A stretch of 64,000 bases of DNA from Candidatus Nitrosotenuis uzonensis (GCF_000723185.1 NZ_CBTY010000008.1:234677-298676), one strand, 5' to 3'. Counted from the stretch's first letter, positions 40,777 through 50,852 are shown. Notes: a model not told the origin generated them from the sequence alone. A program made the numbers and translations.

Positions 40777-43125
40777 TTAAAATATGTCCTCATCGTCGAA
40801 AATATCTTCATCTTCGGTTTTACTTGATTTTTTGCCTCGTCTTTTGATTACTACTAGTGCACCTATTCCAGCAGAGGGTCCTATTATTGTAAACAACAAG
40901 GTATAATCATCCTGATAAATTGGTCTTGTTTCCACATCATCATCTGCTACAAATGTTGCAGTTGGTGTTGTATATGGCAAATTCTCCCATCCTACAAGCT
41001 TTTTCTTGTAGATGAACATGTCATTCAGAGTGGCTGGTGCGTTTATGGTTACGTTTTCTCCTTCGCGATATTGGCCAGTACCTTCACCATTCTCAACAGT
41101 TATGGTATATGTGAATACTATGGGATTTTCAACCGGGGTTTGAACTATATCTTGCGAGATAGACGATACGACAGGCTGTTCCCCTTTAACAGTTATTGTC
41201 GTTTTTACAGGAACAGTATTCTCATCATAAAATATCAATCCGTGACTTCCAGTTTCGTTTATGTAAACCATCTCCCCTATACTTGACATTTGTGCGTTTG
41301 ATGAAATACGAACCATTGATTTTTTTATCTGGTTATTGTTAAGATCTGCCACATGTGTGATTAATGGAAAGGGCTCATTCGGGAAAACCGAGAATGGATG
41401 AGATGCGATCACCGTCTTTCTCATTGGATTGTATACTTCTAAAATCTCAGTTGCGGTAAACGCGTTTGAAGACACATGAATTTCTGGTTTGGTTTCTGCA
41501 AGATCTGTTATTTTGCCGCTCACTGTAAGTACTGCATCACTGTCACGGCTCACTTTGTGTAGAAATGATGGTTTTGAGGTAATGCTAACTAGGCTTCCTT
41601 CCTTTGCCAAGGTAGGATCTGTTACGATTTTATCATGTGCCGAAGTTATCAGAAACAAATCCTGTTCCACCCCAAAAATTACTGGTAGGGGGATAATTGT
41701 GATCCTCGGATCCTTGATGTATTTTTGCATTGGTAGCGGCTCAATCTCGAAACTTTCAGTATTTTTTATTTCTACAAATATCTTGCCAGTCCCAAAATCT
41801 TGAACGTTTGTCACTACTATTCCATAATTCTGGTCATCTGCAATAGTCCCACTCAGTGAGCTTGGAGTGAATTTATCATTGGTAAATACAATAAAATCAT
41901 CTTTAGCCCTATCAATTACTGGTCCTCCAATAGAGTGCCTTGATACAATTATCTCCATTTTATCATACGGGGGATCTGGGTATGCAACCACTTCAGTCTT
42001 TGTCGGGCGCTCAGAGTTAGACGTCTCGGTAAAAACCGTGATGATTTGGGTTTCTTTGATTGTTTCATCATCCTTGCTTGGTGCTACGCTTTCTGCCAAG
42101 CCACTGATTCTTATTGTACCAGAGTCAAAACTCGTATATGCTGTGATCTTTCCATAATGAGTTCCTTTCTTTATGATGGCCTCTCTTTTGGAATCTTCCT
42201 TTAATTGTGCATCCGTCTGAGTTATTACTTTTTTTGCATCTTCATCAATAGTTCTCCTCTCTGATGCTGTCGTTTCAGATAACACTATTGCTCCCTTCAT
42301 CGCAGGATTGAATGACATTTTATCTCCCCTATCCACACTAAGTGTGATTTTTACGTCGTGTGGTGGAATGTATGGTCTTCCGCCTCTTTCAAGCCAAAAA
42401 TAAACCTCTGCGCTGGAGCTTGTTGGTACGCGTTGAGGAGCGACGGCAATTTTCAGTTCGATTTCATCTGAGCTCGAAATTGTTATTGTTTCTGTATCAG
42501 GATCAAGATTTGGTGCAGTTGAAGTAATTGTGCCTTCGCCTTTTACTTCAAAAGAGAATTTTGCATAGTGTTTTCCTGGCTCTATTGTAATTGTATTTTT
42601 GTGTAATGTGACATCGCCTCTGCTTGTCAGAATAACTTCAATTGGTTCTTTGGCAACTACTGGATTTTCAAATGAATTCAACAAAAAGACATATCCTATT
42701 TGTACATTCTGTCGTACCAGTACGTTTACCAATGTGGAGGGAAGCTTCAGATCAAGTTCGTTTGGCGTATCTGCAGATTTTTTAACAGTGACCTGCCTTT
42801 CCAATAATAGGTCGTCACGTATGGCATAGATATTGGCGCTTCCTATCTCTTTTGTTTCAAATTCTACTATTCCATGATGCTTTCCTTGAGGGATGGTTAC
42901 TGTGTGTTTGCTTATCTTGATTATCTCTGCGTTGTTTGTTGTGATGTCAAACATCAAATCTTTATCGGAATTTGTTTCCAAAACTATTATTCCATAGTAT
43001 TTTTCTTTTGGCAATACGTCTGTTGGCGTCCACAATGTGGCCTGAATGTCATTACTTGCGGCATCTACATAGTTGAATGTAAATGCAAGAATTAATATTG
43101 TGAACAATATTGAAATTATTTTCAT
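40777..43125 (-). CDS. Large secreted repeat protein with C-terminal anchor, about 782 aa
   Basis: Start ATG 43125, which overlaps the upstream pilin stop as TAATG; residues 1-22 (MKIISILFTILILAFTF..) form a signal peptide. The ectodomain is beta-rich with repeated turns such as KEKYYGIIVLET, GKHHGIVEFETK, GKHYAKFSFEVK, GTHYGKITAYT and GSHGLIFYDE, roughly one per Ig-like unit. The C-terminus has a hydrophobic helix (LLFTIIGPSAGIGALVVI), a basic stop and the acidic EDEDIFDDEDIF. Probably an adhesin-like or pilus-associated surface protein; no known family. Confidence 0.7.
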   Translation of the reverse strand: MKIISILFTILILAFTFNYVDAASNDIQATLWTPTDVLPKEKYYGIIVLETNSDKDLMFDITTNNAEIIKISKHTVTIPQGKHHGIVEFETKEIGSANIYAIRDDLLLERQVTVKKSADTPNELDLKLPSTLVNVLVRQNVQIGYVFLLNSFENPVVAKEPIEVILTSRGDVTLHKNTITIEPGKHYAKFSFEVKGEGTITSTAPNLDPDTETITISSSDEIELKIAVAPQRVPTSSSAEVYFWLERGGRPYIPPHDVKITLSVDRGDKMSFNPAMKGAIVLSETTASERRTIDEDAKKVITQTDAQLKEDSKREAIIKKGTHYGKITAYTSFDSGTIRISGLAESVAPSKDDETIKETQIITVFTETSNSERPTKTEVVAYPDPPYDKMEIIVSRHSIGGPVIDRAKDDFIVFTNDKFTPSSLSGTIADDQNYGIVVTNVQDFGTGKIFVEIKNTESFEIEPLPMQKYIKDPRITIIPLPVIFGVEQDLFLITSAHDKIVTDPTLAKEGSLVSITSKPSFLHKVSRDSDAVLTVSGKITDLAETKPEIHVSSNAFTATEILEVYNPMRKTVIASHPFSVFPNEPFPLITHVADLNNNQIKKSMVRISSNAQMSSIGEMVYINETGSHGLIFYDENTVPVKTTITVKGEQPVVSSISQDIVQTPVENPIVFTYTITVENGEGTGQYREGENVTINAPATLNDMFIYKKKLVGWENLPYTTPTATFVADDDVETRPIYQDDYTLLFTIIGPSAGIGALVVIKRRGKKSSKTEDEDIFDDEDIF

Positions 43126-43598
43126 TAGCAGACCCTCCAGCTTATCGGAATCGGTACTATACACTGCTTTCCGTTTTCAGTTACGAATAAAATTTTTACA
43201 TCATTAACTGTGGCATTCGGTATATCAAATACAATGCTCGTTGTATGCCCGGATGGTATTATGTTCTGTTTATTTGGTATTGTGGTTTCGTTAAGATATC
43301 GCTGAATCGTGATGGTGCCTGCACTATCGAACGCAACATATGAGTCAAGAACAGTTTGCCTGCTCCACATATTTGTCATTTCAACTGTATATGGCAGTCC
43401 AGAACTTGCGGTAAAGTTAAGCTGTTCATTGTTTCTGTTCATTTGTATGTTGTTTACTTCGATTGATGCCTCTAAGAATCTAGATTGAATTGCATTTATG
43501 TCAAGAAATGCAATTGATGCAATTCCGAACACGATTATCAGCGCAACAAGTGAAATCAGTCCGCCAACACCACGATGATTTGATTTTAAAATTGCCAT
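43125..43598 (-). CDS. Prepilin-like protein, 157 aa
   Basis: The N-terminus MAILKSNHRGVGGLISLVALIIVFG has a basic leader, then a G before a hydrophobic helix, the class III (type IV pilin/archaellin) signal pattern. The rest is a small beta-rich domain ending WRVC. Directly downstream of the TadC-like gene and coupled to the secreted repeat protein by TAATG, so likely a pilin of the same apparatus. Confidence 0.65.
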   Translation of the reverse strand: MAILKSNHRGVGGLISLVALIIVFGIASIAFLDINAIQSRFLEASIEVNNIQMNRNNEQLNFTASSGLPYTVEMTNMWSRQTVLDSYVAFDSAGTITIQRYLNETTIPNKQNIIPSGHTTSIVFDIPNATVNDVKILFVTENGKQCIVPIPISWRVC

Positions 43599-43606
43599 AA
43601 TTCCAC

Positions 43607-45310
43607 CTAGAACGGCAATCCCTCAAACAGTGTGTCGAAATTGAATTCCTTGAGTGTGGAATATGCATCCATTGCAAGTATTGACAAGATAGCAATTGCA
43701 CCTATTGCAACTACTCGCCATGTATTGTAGAAGGTAAAATCAACTGCCTTTGTTATCACAAACGCGCTTAGAATGCTGCTAGTCACAATTAGCGTCTTTA
43801 TCATAGATAGGAATTCTGGAGTTACTGTAACTATGTTTACAAAGTTGCTTCCAAGGCCGAACTGGCTATCTGCCAGTGCTGCATCAGACACTGCAAACTT
43901 GAATGTGGAATCACTTATACCTCCCAGCATATCTTGAATTATTCCGGCAGTAAATGCCATTATTACCGGGGATGCAAACACTAACATAGTTAACATTGAA
44001 ACAGATGATTTTCCTTCCCTTATTGCCTGCTTTGTGTTTGTGATAAATCTGGTGATCGTCTCAAGAATTTTTGGGGTCCCACCTCCAAATTCTGCAATGT
44101 ATGATAAAATGAAAAAAGATATTTTTGTCATCCATGGTCTGAACGTTACTGCCATCGTACTTGCAGTTGGCGTGGTCCCATAATCTATCAAAACTGCCAC
44201 TTCGCGGAGCTTTTTCATGAATGTTTGATTGTAATAGCCTTCTTTTGAGAGCTTGATTATTGCAAGCAGTATGTCATAGCCTATTTTCTTATATTCTGTT
44301 ATATCTCGCAGAAATTGTGGCAGTGCTTGTTCTAGCTTGGCAATTTCCTTGTCTTGTCTTCCTACTATGATGGCGCTGATGGCAGATGGAACCATCATGG
44401 CAGCAGCAAGCGTTATCCACAGTTCTTGTCCTAGAACGTGCAATCCGATTCCTGTTGCAAAACCAACTCCAAAAAGAACTGCTAGTTGGTTTTGTGTCAG
44501 GCCTATATTGTTAAAGCTTGCAGGCTGCATTGAGCTTATGACTACCCCTATCATCATGGAAAATACGGGCAATCCGACCACTGCAAGGAGTGTTATTTGC
44601 TCAATTGAGCTTCCAGGAAGTACGAACGAGATCACCATGATCAAGATGGGTAGGATTATGAGAAGCGTCACTAGTACTTCAACTACTGTGCCAACGTTGT
44701 TCGAGTATGCCTGATATTTTTCTTTGAGAAGAATCAGAAATTCCTCTGATCTGTTCTCAAGATATAGTGTTAGATCACCGCCGCTTCTCCATATACTGGT
44801 GTATCCAAGAAGCAAATTTGCAAACAGCTGACTTTTATGAGTTCTTCCAAGCTCTTCTAATGCCTCCATCTGAGACATGCCAAAAAATTCTACATTCCTT
44901 CTAAGTAACATACCCTCTTTGTCCATTGCTGGAAAGAGGCTTATTCGCTTGAAAATCTGTATGCATTCGTAAAGATTTATTCCTACATTTTGCATGACTG
45001 CTGCAAATATGACAAACGCTGGAAGTTCTGACTCGACTTTTTTTCTTCTATCTTGACTTAGCTGTGTTTGTTGCAGCTTTGGGAATAAAAATAGGACAAT
45101 CCAGATAATGTTGACTGTTACGAATATTGGTGAATAGATTAACGTCAGTGCAATACTGGTAGGCAGTATTATGACTGCTGAGGCGATCATAAAAATTCGA
45201 ATCTGTTTTAAGAGTCGGACAGTGTGAAGAGGCTTTCCTGCAAACATTACATCGTTATTGATATCATTAATCATATCGTTGAGTGTATTTTCAAGAGTAA
45301 TCTGGGACAT
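43607..45310 (-). CDS. TadC/FlaJ-type integral membrane platform protein of a type IV pilus
   Basis: 567 aa with two T2SSF-like halves, each ending in hydrophobic helices. Seen: SELPAFVIFAAVMQNVGINLYE and later ALPQFLRDITEYKKIGYDILLAI, the cytoplasmic domains that contact the ATPase, and LVTLLIILPILIMVISFVLPG. This is the membrane core of archaeal pili and archaella. It heads an operon with a pilin and the large surface protein; the matching ATPase is 2.2 kb away on the same strand. Confidence 0.85.
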   Translation of the reverse strand: MSQITLENTLNDMINDINNDVMFAGKPLHTVRLLKQIRIFMIASAVIILPTSIALTLIYSPIFVTVNIIWIVLFLFPKLQQTQLSQDRRKKVESELPAFVIFAAVMQNVGINLYECIQIFKRISLFPAMDKEGMLLRRNVEFFGMSQMEALEELGRTHKSQLFANLLLGYTSIWRSGGDLTLYLENRSEEFLILLKEKYQAYSNNVGTVVEVLVTLLIILPILIMVISFVLPGSSIEQITLLAVVGLPVFSMMIGVVISSMQPASFNNIGLTQNQLAVLFGVGFATGIGLHVLGQELWITLAAAMMVPSAISAIIVGRQDKEIAKLEQALPQFLRDITEYKKIGYDILLAIIKLSKEGYYNQTFMKKLREVAVLIDYGTTPTASTMAVTFRPWMTKISFFILSYIAEFGGGTPKILETITRFITNTKQAIREGKSSVSMLTMLVFASPVIMAFTAGIIQDMLGGISDSTFKFAVSDAALADSQFGLGSNFVNIVTVTPEFLSMIKTLIVTSSILSAFVITKAVDFTFYNTWRVVAIGAIAILSILAMDAYSTLKEFNFDTLFEGLPF

Positions 45311-45411
45311 TACGTTGCGTAGGACTGAGTTCTGAATTCTAGTTCACCTAAACATTGAATCTTGATTCTGCTTATAAGAGAAATTCAGACGAAGTATTCA
45401 AGGACGAAAAT

Positions 45412-46365
45412 ATGAACACAAAATGGGATACCAAAATTAAGAAAAGACTGGGAGTAAGTCCAATACTTGCCACGGTAGTGCTTTTAGGCATTACGGTGGT
45501 CGGCGGAGGGCTGACTTTTGCAGTATTTTCTCAAGGTCTAAACACATCGACTTCACAAACACTGGTAGCACTTGAAAATGCACAGGCAGTCAAAGGTACA
45601 GGACATGCGGATCTGACGGCAACCATAAAGAACACTGGCTCAAAGCCACTCACAAAAATAGAGATGACTGTATCAAAAACAGATCTTAGTGAACCGATTC
45701 TTTATGAAGCATTGCATGAAAATGTACTCGGCTGTGATGCTGATTGTAATCTCTCTACAGCCAAACCACTGGCCAGTCCAAACAACAATGACAATCCGTT
45801 AAGAGCACAATGGATTGCACATCTTGACTTGTCTGGAGGAACAAAAGACGTTGCAGACAAAGGCGAGGGCATCTCAGTTGGAAGAAAGTTTGAGCTGACT
45901 ACTGGCGATCTATCAATGAGAACTATCAAAGTACCGAACGGCACATCAGTTCAAAAGTTGATGGTCAACTTTGGTACTGAGAGAGCCAATAGTAACATCC
46001 CCTCAACAGCATTTGCAACATGTACCATTGTTGACAATACCAGCTGGGTAGACTGTCAAGCCTTGTTTGATCAACTAGATCCAAGCGGTGCCAGATACAC
46101 AAATATCATGTGCAAAGGATCAGGACCTGCAGCAACCCCAACATCAGAGGTTGAATGCAAGGCCTTCTCACACAGAAAGCTGTCTGCGCCATTAGGACCA
46201 GGTCAATCAATCCAGATCTATGCAGATGCATTCACCAAAGCAGTTCCTGGTCTCAACAATCAGGTATTGAACTCAGGTGACGGACTTGTGACCAACGTGG
46301 TTGCTACTGCTGATGATGGCTCATCAGTCAGAGTTCAAACAGTAATAAAGGTAACTGGAATTTAG
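45412..46365 (+). CDS. Archaellin/pilin-like protein, 317 aa
   Basis: Start taken at ATG 45412: a TGCTTATAAGAG element lies about 33-42 bases before it, and the extra 19 residues of a longer frame carry no signal. KKRLGVSPILATVVLLGITVVGGGL is the archaeal prepilin signature with a cleavage site after G/A before the hydrophobic helix, and the conserved TxxLxxxQ-type first block follows. A large C-terminal domain with several cysteines (CDADC, CTIVDN) makes it bigger than most pilins, perhaps the major or tip subunit. Confidence 0.75.
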   Translation: MNTKWDTKIKKRLGVSPILATVVLLGITVVGGGLTFAVFSQGLNTSTSQTLVALENAQAVKGTGHADLTATIKNTGSKPLTKIEMTVSKTDLSEPILYEALHENVLGCDADCNLSTAKPLASPNNNDNPLRAQWIAHLDLSGGTKDVADKGEGISVGRKFELTTGDLSMRTIKVPNGTSVQKLMVNFGTERANSNIPSTAFATCTIVDNTSWVDCQALFDQLDPSGARYTNIMCKGSGPAATPTSEVECKAFSHRKLSAPLGPGQSIQIYADAFTKAVPGLNNQVLNSGDGLVTNVVATADDGSSVRVQTVIKVTGI

Positions 46366-46415
46366 ACAAAACCCACTCTTTTTTCTTTTTTATACTAATT
46401 GATTTGGAATTAATT

Positions 46416-47573
46416 ATGATAGTACAATTAATTCTAGTTTTTTTAATTCCAACGCTGATAGGTAATGCCTTCGCAGCACCTCTTGTTGAGTACTTGAATG
46501 ATATAACGGATCTACTATACGACAACGAAAATATCTATTTTTTTGAAATTGATAGAAGCATTCAATCACAAACATGGATAGCAGATACAAAAATAATTGA
46601 ATTAAATGATCATACAAAACATCCTCTTTCTAGTGATTTATTCATATATCCTACGGAGCTTTCTTCAAATGGAGATTATCTTTATTTTGCCACCCTTGCA
46701 GACGAATGTGTTGGCTTTATCGCGTGTGATTATCAGAATATAATCCGCGTCTCAAAAATAGATGGAATTTCATCTACATTGGCAACTGGTCTAAAATCTG
46801 CAATTCACATCCATATGGAGCCAGATAGTCTCTATGTTTCAGAGTCAAACGGAAACATCTGGGAGATAAACTTTGATGGTACAAAACGTCTCATACACAA
46901 AACAGACAACATAATACTTGATGTGGCATATCTTGACGGCAGTGTCTTTTGGATTGAGGAAGTAAATGAGAATCTGCATAAAATCATGGCAAAAAGCGAT
47001 CAGAGTATATCGCATGTGTCATTTGATTCACCACACACCGTCTATGACACACCAAGTCTTCCTTATTCACTAGATACAAGTAATGGTCGACTTAGGTGGA
47101 ATGAGATCTATGTGAATTCTACTGAAAATAACGTTAGTGACTATACTGCCATAATGGAATTTGATGGTAAAACCGTAAGGAAGATTTATGAATTTAAAAA
47201 TACTGCAAACATAGCTAGGTTTGATTCTGTAGCACATTACAAGCCGCATTTGATTGCAGGAGAGTATATCTTTCTGGTTAACAACACCCAAGTCCCATCG
47301 TCATTACACATGATTCATCTCTATAATGGTTCTAACACGTTGCTTGATCCAAGTATAACAAATGCGCCCATTTTTCTCAGAGCCGAATCCGATAAGATAT
47401 TTCTTGTCGGAAAAACAGGCAAAGAATTTAGCATAGATCAGTATTCACTGCCTGTAGTTGTACCAGAGTTTCCAGCAAGCATTCTCATATTAGTCGGCGG
47501 GATTATTCTTGTGATTGTCAATAGATTTACAAGACTAGGCCCGTCGAGTCCTAAGTCTTTCAACATCAGATAA
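46416..47573 (+). CDS. Secreted beta-propeller-like protein with PEF anchor, 385 aa
   Basis: ATG 46416 with TTTTTTATACTAAT about 26 bases upstream; a TTG at 46404 in frame is less likely. Signal peptide (1-20), then repeats of short strands around tryptophan and tyrosine (DNIILDVAYLDGSVFWIEE, ..RLRWNEIYV) like a propeller, and a C-terminal VVPEFPASILILVGGIILVIV anchor. Ends inside the ATPase gene (39-base convergent overlap). Probably a surface receptor or adhesin near the pilus. Confidence 0.65.
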   Translation: MIVQLILVFLIPTLIGNAFAAPLVEYLNDITDLLYDNENIYFFEIDRSIQSQTWIADTKIIELNDHTKHPLSSDLFIYPTELSSNGDYLYFATLADECVGFIACDYQNIIRVSKIDGISSTLATGLKSAIHIHMEPDSLYVSESNGNIWEINFDGTKRLIHKTDNIILDVAYLDGSVFWIEEVNENLHKIMAKSDQSISHVSFDSPHTVYDTPSLPYSLDTSNGRLRWNEIYVNSTENNVSDYTAIMEFDGKTVRKIYEFKNTANIARFDSVAHYKPHLIAGEYIFLVNNTQVPSSLHMIHLYNGSNTLLDPSITNAPIFLRAESDKIFLVGKTGKEFSIDQYSLPVVVPEFPASILILVGGIILVIVNRFTRLGPSSPKSFNIR

Positions 47574-49205
47574 AGATTTTGAATTAAGAACCGTTGTGTA
47601 TTTTTCAATCGGATCATAGTAAAACTTGGCAAGCTCGCGCGTCACTTCGTTGAATCGTAAAATTCCAGAGTTTACCATCTTTGAGAGAAAACACATTCTT
47701 GTGACTAGCTGACTTGCTATCTCATCCCGATTCCAACCATTCATGACTCCAATTTCTTTTAGTCTGATGGATCTATCTATTACCTCGTTTATATCTGAAG
47801 GAACAAACTGCGATGATGACGCGTCCCATTCTATTATCTTGTTAAGTGATATGCTGCTCTGTCTTGGTATGACCTCCGTTATCTCTGTAATCCTTCTTGA
47901 TGTTTTGCCGTCAGGATTTACAATTCTTTTTTGGTGCAACAACGCCGAAATAAGCATCTGGCCTCCCACATGCACATTCATCGGCGGGCTTTCCATCCTG
48001 ACAAATGCCGACGCAGCATCAAAAGCATGAAAGCTTGTAAGACCCCCGTGTCCAGTAGACACTGCCTGTATTAGTGAGGATATTTCTTTTCCTCTGACCT
48101 CGCCTACCACGATATAATCTGGCCTTGATCTGAGCGAGAGTTTTATGAGATCATCCATTGTTACCTCGTATTTGTCCTCAAAAATGCTAGAGCTTTTTCT
48201 TGTGATGAGTCTCTGCCAGTGAATGTGACCTATTTTCATCTCTGGCGTGTCCTCAATTGTGGTTATCTTCATCTGAGGATTTATCAGAGAGCTCAGAGCG
48301 CCTATTGTCGTAGTCTTGCCTGCAGCAGTAGAACCGATTACAAGTAAGAACGCTTTTGACTCTAAGAGCAGCCACACATATGATGCTATCAGCGTATTGA
48401 GCGTACCAAGCTCAATTAACTTTGTTATGGTATATGGTTCTTCACTGAATTTTCTTATTGTAAAGTTCGGACCTGGTAGCGATACTTCTTTGCCAAATGT
48501 GGCAGCAATCCTACTGCCGTCCTTTGTCATTGTGTCAATATACGGAACTGCAGCAGTCATACTCTTGCCAGTTCTTTGTACAAGTTTTTGCACAAAAGAA
48601 TTTGCCATCTCAAATGAGTTGAACCAAATGTTGGTATCAAGTATACCGTATTCTCCATATTCCTTGTGTGCCACACCTACTGGTTTGTCAAAACTCTCTT
48701 CTACAATATCTTCTATGTTCTGATCTTTCATCAGTACGTCGATTATGCCGTATCCAAAAGAGTCCCGTATGGCATAATACTGCAACTTGTCAAGTATCTT
48801 GGTCGTAGATGTGAGCAGACCAAGCTCTTTGCTTATCTCAATTATTTTTTTTCTGATAAAACCTCCAATATCACTTTCGTTTGCGGGAAGATCATATGAT
48901 AATGAGATAAAAAGATAATTCATTATTTTAGAATAGATTGCTTTCCCCTTTTCACCTATAGGTGGCTCCGATACAAGATAATGCATTTTGCCTGCAGAAT
49001 CCTTGGCAATGTATACTATACACACTCCTACTCCATATTGCGAGACAACAGAGTATGACTTTAAATCAGGAACAGATATGCTCTGGAGCTCAAATTTTAG
49101 GTTAGAGACTTTTTTTGGTTTGGAAGAGAACATTTTGCCAATCTTGCCAAGGATTACCATTTTTGCGGATTTTCCACTGGGCCGCATACTTGTATCGCTT
49201 TGCAT
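47535..49205 (-). CDS. Type II/IV secretion ATPase (TadA/FlaI/GspE family)
   Basis: 556 aa. Walker A GSTAAGKTTTIGALSSLI (291-298 core), Asp box in TTIEDTPEMKI, Walker B-like SRPDYIVVGEVRG and the His box GHGGLTSFHA. N-terminal domain of about 200 residues carries the platform-binding part. It powers assembly of the pilus formed by the prepilins in this cluster. Divergent pilin genes start at 49285, sharing an 80-base promoter region. Confidence 0.9.
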   Translation of the reverse strand: MQSDTSMRPSGKSAKMVILGKIGKMFSSKPKKVSNLKFELQSISVPDLKSYSVVSQYGVGVCIVYIAKDSAGKMHYLVSEPPIGEKGKAIYSKIMNYLFISLSYDLPANESDIGGFIRKKIIEISKELGLLTSTTKILDKLQYYAIRDSFGYGIIDVLMKDQNIEDIVEESFDKPVGVAHKEYGEYGILDTNIWFNSFEMANSFVQKLVQRTGKSMTAAVPYIDTMTKDGSRIAATFGKEVSLPGPNFTIRKFSEEPYTITKLIELGTLNTLIASYVWLLLESKAFLLVIGSTAAGKTTTIGALSSLINPQMKITTIEDTPEMKIGHIHWQRLITRKSSSIFEDKYEVTMDDLIKLSLRSRPDYIVVGEVRGKEISSLIQAVSTGHGGLTSFHAFDAASAFVRMESPPMNVHVGGQMLISALLHQKRIVNPDGKTSRRITEITEVIPRQSSISLNKIIEWDASSSQFVPSDINEVIDRSIRLKEIGVMNGWNRDEIASQLVTRMCFLSKMVNSGILRFNEVTRELAKFYYDPIEKYTTVLNSKSLSDVERLRTRRA

Positions 49206-49284
49206 TCTGTCCTTTCACCTCTCCTGTATTTCCATACATTATGTGCTCGTATTTTCTTTATATAGAGAATTTCAAGTATTGGGT

Positions 49285-49737
49285 ATGAGAAGGGGAATCA
49301 CTCCAATACTAAGTGTTGTAATCTTGATTGGAATAGCACTTGTGGGAAGTGTGCTTCTAAACGGCCTATCAAAAGACTTTGCAGGCAAAACGTTTGCACA
49401 GATAGAGTACAAGGTCTCAAATGTAAATCTGAAAAAAGATTCAGCGGGCTCTTGTTATTTCTCGCTTACGCTTCATAACACCGGAACTCTTCCCATCACC
49501 ATGACTACGATAAATGCCACATTTACCAACAACACAAAGTGGAATCCGCCAGAGCTTGTGGATGCTACCACCAAGGAACCCGGACACACATATGAGAATA
49601 CCGTAATGTTTGACGGACATACGTGTGGAAACGTTACAGTCGGGAACACGTACGTGGTCAGAATCCTGGCAAATTCAGCTGATTCATCATTTTCAACATC
49701 AATACCAGTAAAGGCATCAAGGGTGGAAAGTGTATGA
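49285..49737 (+). CDS. Prepilin-like protein, 150 aa
   Basis: Start at ATG 49285, preceded by TTTATATAGAG about 26 bases upstream; a longer frame to 48988 is rejected because it runs through the ATPase gene. MRRGITPILSVVILIGIALVG is a textbook class III signal, then a beta-rich domain with three N-glycosylation-like NxT sites (NATFTN, NVTVGN). Overlaps the next pilin by four bases. Confidence 0.75.
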   Translation: MRRGITPILSVVILIGIALVGSVLLNGLSKDFAGKTFAQIEYKVSNVNLKKDSAGSCYFSLTLHNTGTLPITMTTINATFTNNTKWNPPELVDATTKEPGHTYENTVMFDGHTCGNVTVGNTYVVRILANSADSSFSTSIPVKASRVESV

Positions 49738-50213
49738 TGCGAAGAGGCATTAGTGAGCTGATCAGCGTAGTGCTTGTAATAGTTATTGTAATATCTGGTA
49801 TGGGGTTTTACGTGATTGTATCACAACAAAGAATTCTAGGCGATGCACTCAGCGTTAAAGAGGCAATAGTTCTATCCGAGCATCGCATCTCAGAGCTGAT
49901 CGAACAAGTAAACATGCACAGAGTCAGAAATACCGTGGATTATTCTGTAACGCATTTGTTCAATTACGGAACAAAAGACATTATGATATCTACAATATTT
50001 GTAAATGGTACGGAGAAACTGGCTCCGCCTGCAAGATGGTACGTAAGGGATTTAACTGGAACGATAAACTATTCTTCGACGATTCCGCAGAATATGCTGG
50101 TCGAACTTGTCATAAATTTTACCGAGAGTACAAATTCCCCAGAGCAGATTACCAACATAATAATCCATACTGAATCAAAAAAATTTATAGAAATATTAAA
50201 CAAGACAAAATAG
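49734..50213 (+). CDS. Prepilin-like protein, 159 aa
   Basis: Begins ATGATG, overlapping the stop of the preceding pilin by four bases. MMRRGISELISVVLVIVIVISG is again a class III signal with Glu at position 5 of the mature part, a feature of type IV pilins. The C-terminal domain has NxT/NxS sequons. Ends ten bases before the palindromic terminator shared with the opposite operon. Confidence 0.75.
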   Translation: MMRRGISELISVVLVIVIVISGMGFYVIVSQQRILGDALSVKEAIVLSEHRISELIEQVNMHRVRNTVDYSVTHLFNYGTKDIMISTIFVNGTEKLAPPARWYVRDLTGTINYSSTIPQNMLVELVINFTESTNSPEQITNIIIHTESKKFIEILNKTK

Positions 50214-50222
50214 CCCGAATTT

Positions 50223-50250
50223 CATCTAAACATTATGTTATGTTTAGATG
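50223..50250. terminator. Bidirectional stem-loop between the pilin operon and the wHTH gene
   Basis: CATCTAAACAT (50223-50233), TATGTT loop, ATGTTTAGATG (50240-50250): perfect 11-bp arms. It contains the TAA stop of the minus-strand wHTH gene (50244-50246) and lies ten bases after the last plus-strand pilin, where two transcripts meet. Confidence 0.6.
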
Positions 50251-50852
50251 GGTTTGAAATCAGCTTTCATTGCCTCTATCTCAGTATGTGTGACATTCAG
50301 CATTTGGTCTATTTCTGATTTGTTTATTGAATCATCTGCCTTGATTTTGCATATGGTTCTTCCAAGGTCCGTGATGGTGTAGTATTTTGGCCTAAACCCC
50401 TTACCCATTGAATTGACATGCTTTATTCTGGAATGGTATCCATACACAAGATTTTTTTCCTCAAGTCGTTCCAGAATAGCATATGTGTTAGGTATGGGCT
50501 TGTGAAAAAAATTTGCAAGGAATTGTAATGATGCCTTGTTTATCTTTGATAATATGTAAAGCGTTGCCTTGGCATCCGAGCCCATCTTAAAGTTCTCATC
50601 AATTTGCTGCAAATTCAAAAGAGTTTCCGATTCTATGTTGATTTCGGGCAGGCTGTATTTCTCAACTGCGGCAAGATCAAGATTAAAGTTCTTGTCAACC
50701 ACATCTTTTATTCTCAAGGACTGGAGAATCTTTTTGACGCGGATTTTTTTCCCGGTGACAGAAGTAAACAGATACTGAATCTCGGATTCATTCAGGCGTG
50801 GGTATTTTTGGAGTAATGCGATTATGACAAGCTCATTATTGCCAATTCTCAT
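50244..50852 (-). CDS. Protein with two winged-helix-like domains, 202 aa
   Basis: N-terminal half: LVIIALLQKYPRLNESEIQYLF and ILQSLRIKDVVDKNF; C-terminal half: ATLYILSKINKASLQFLANFFH and NTYAILERLEEKNLVYGY, each a helix-turn-helix with a possible wing, the second resembling PadR-type domains. Its ATG overlaps the stop of the ParB-like gene by four bases (50849-50852). Third member of the TFB-ParB-wHTH operon; likely a DNA-binding partner. Confidence 0.65.
   Translation of the reverse strand: MRIGNNELVIIALLQKYPRLNESEIQYLFTSVTGKKIRVKKILQSLRIKDVVDKNFNLDLAAVEKYSLPEINIESETLLNLQQIDENFKMGSDAKATLYILSKINKASLQFLANFFHKPIPNTYAILERLEEKNLVYGYHSRIKHVNSMGKGFRPKYYTITDLGRTICKIKADDSINKSEIDQMLNVTHTEIEAMKADFKPI

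Noticed and set aside
48988-49284. N-terminal extension of the pilin at 49285
   Set aside because: Runs inside the secretion ATPase gene on the opposite strand; the class III signal and TATA box fit the shorter start.
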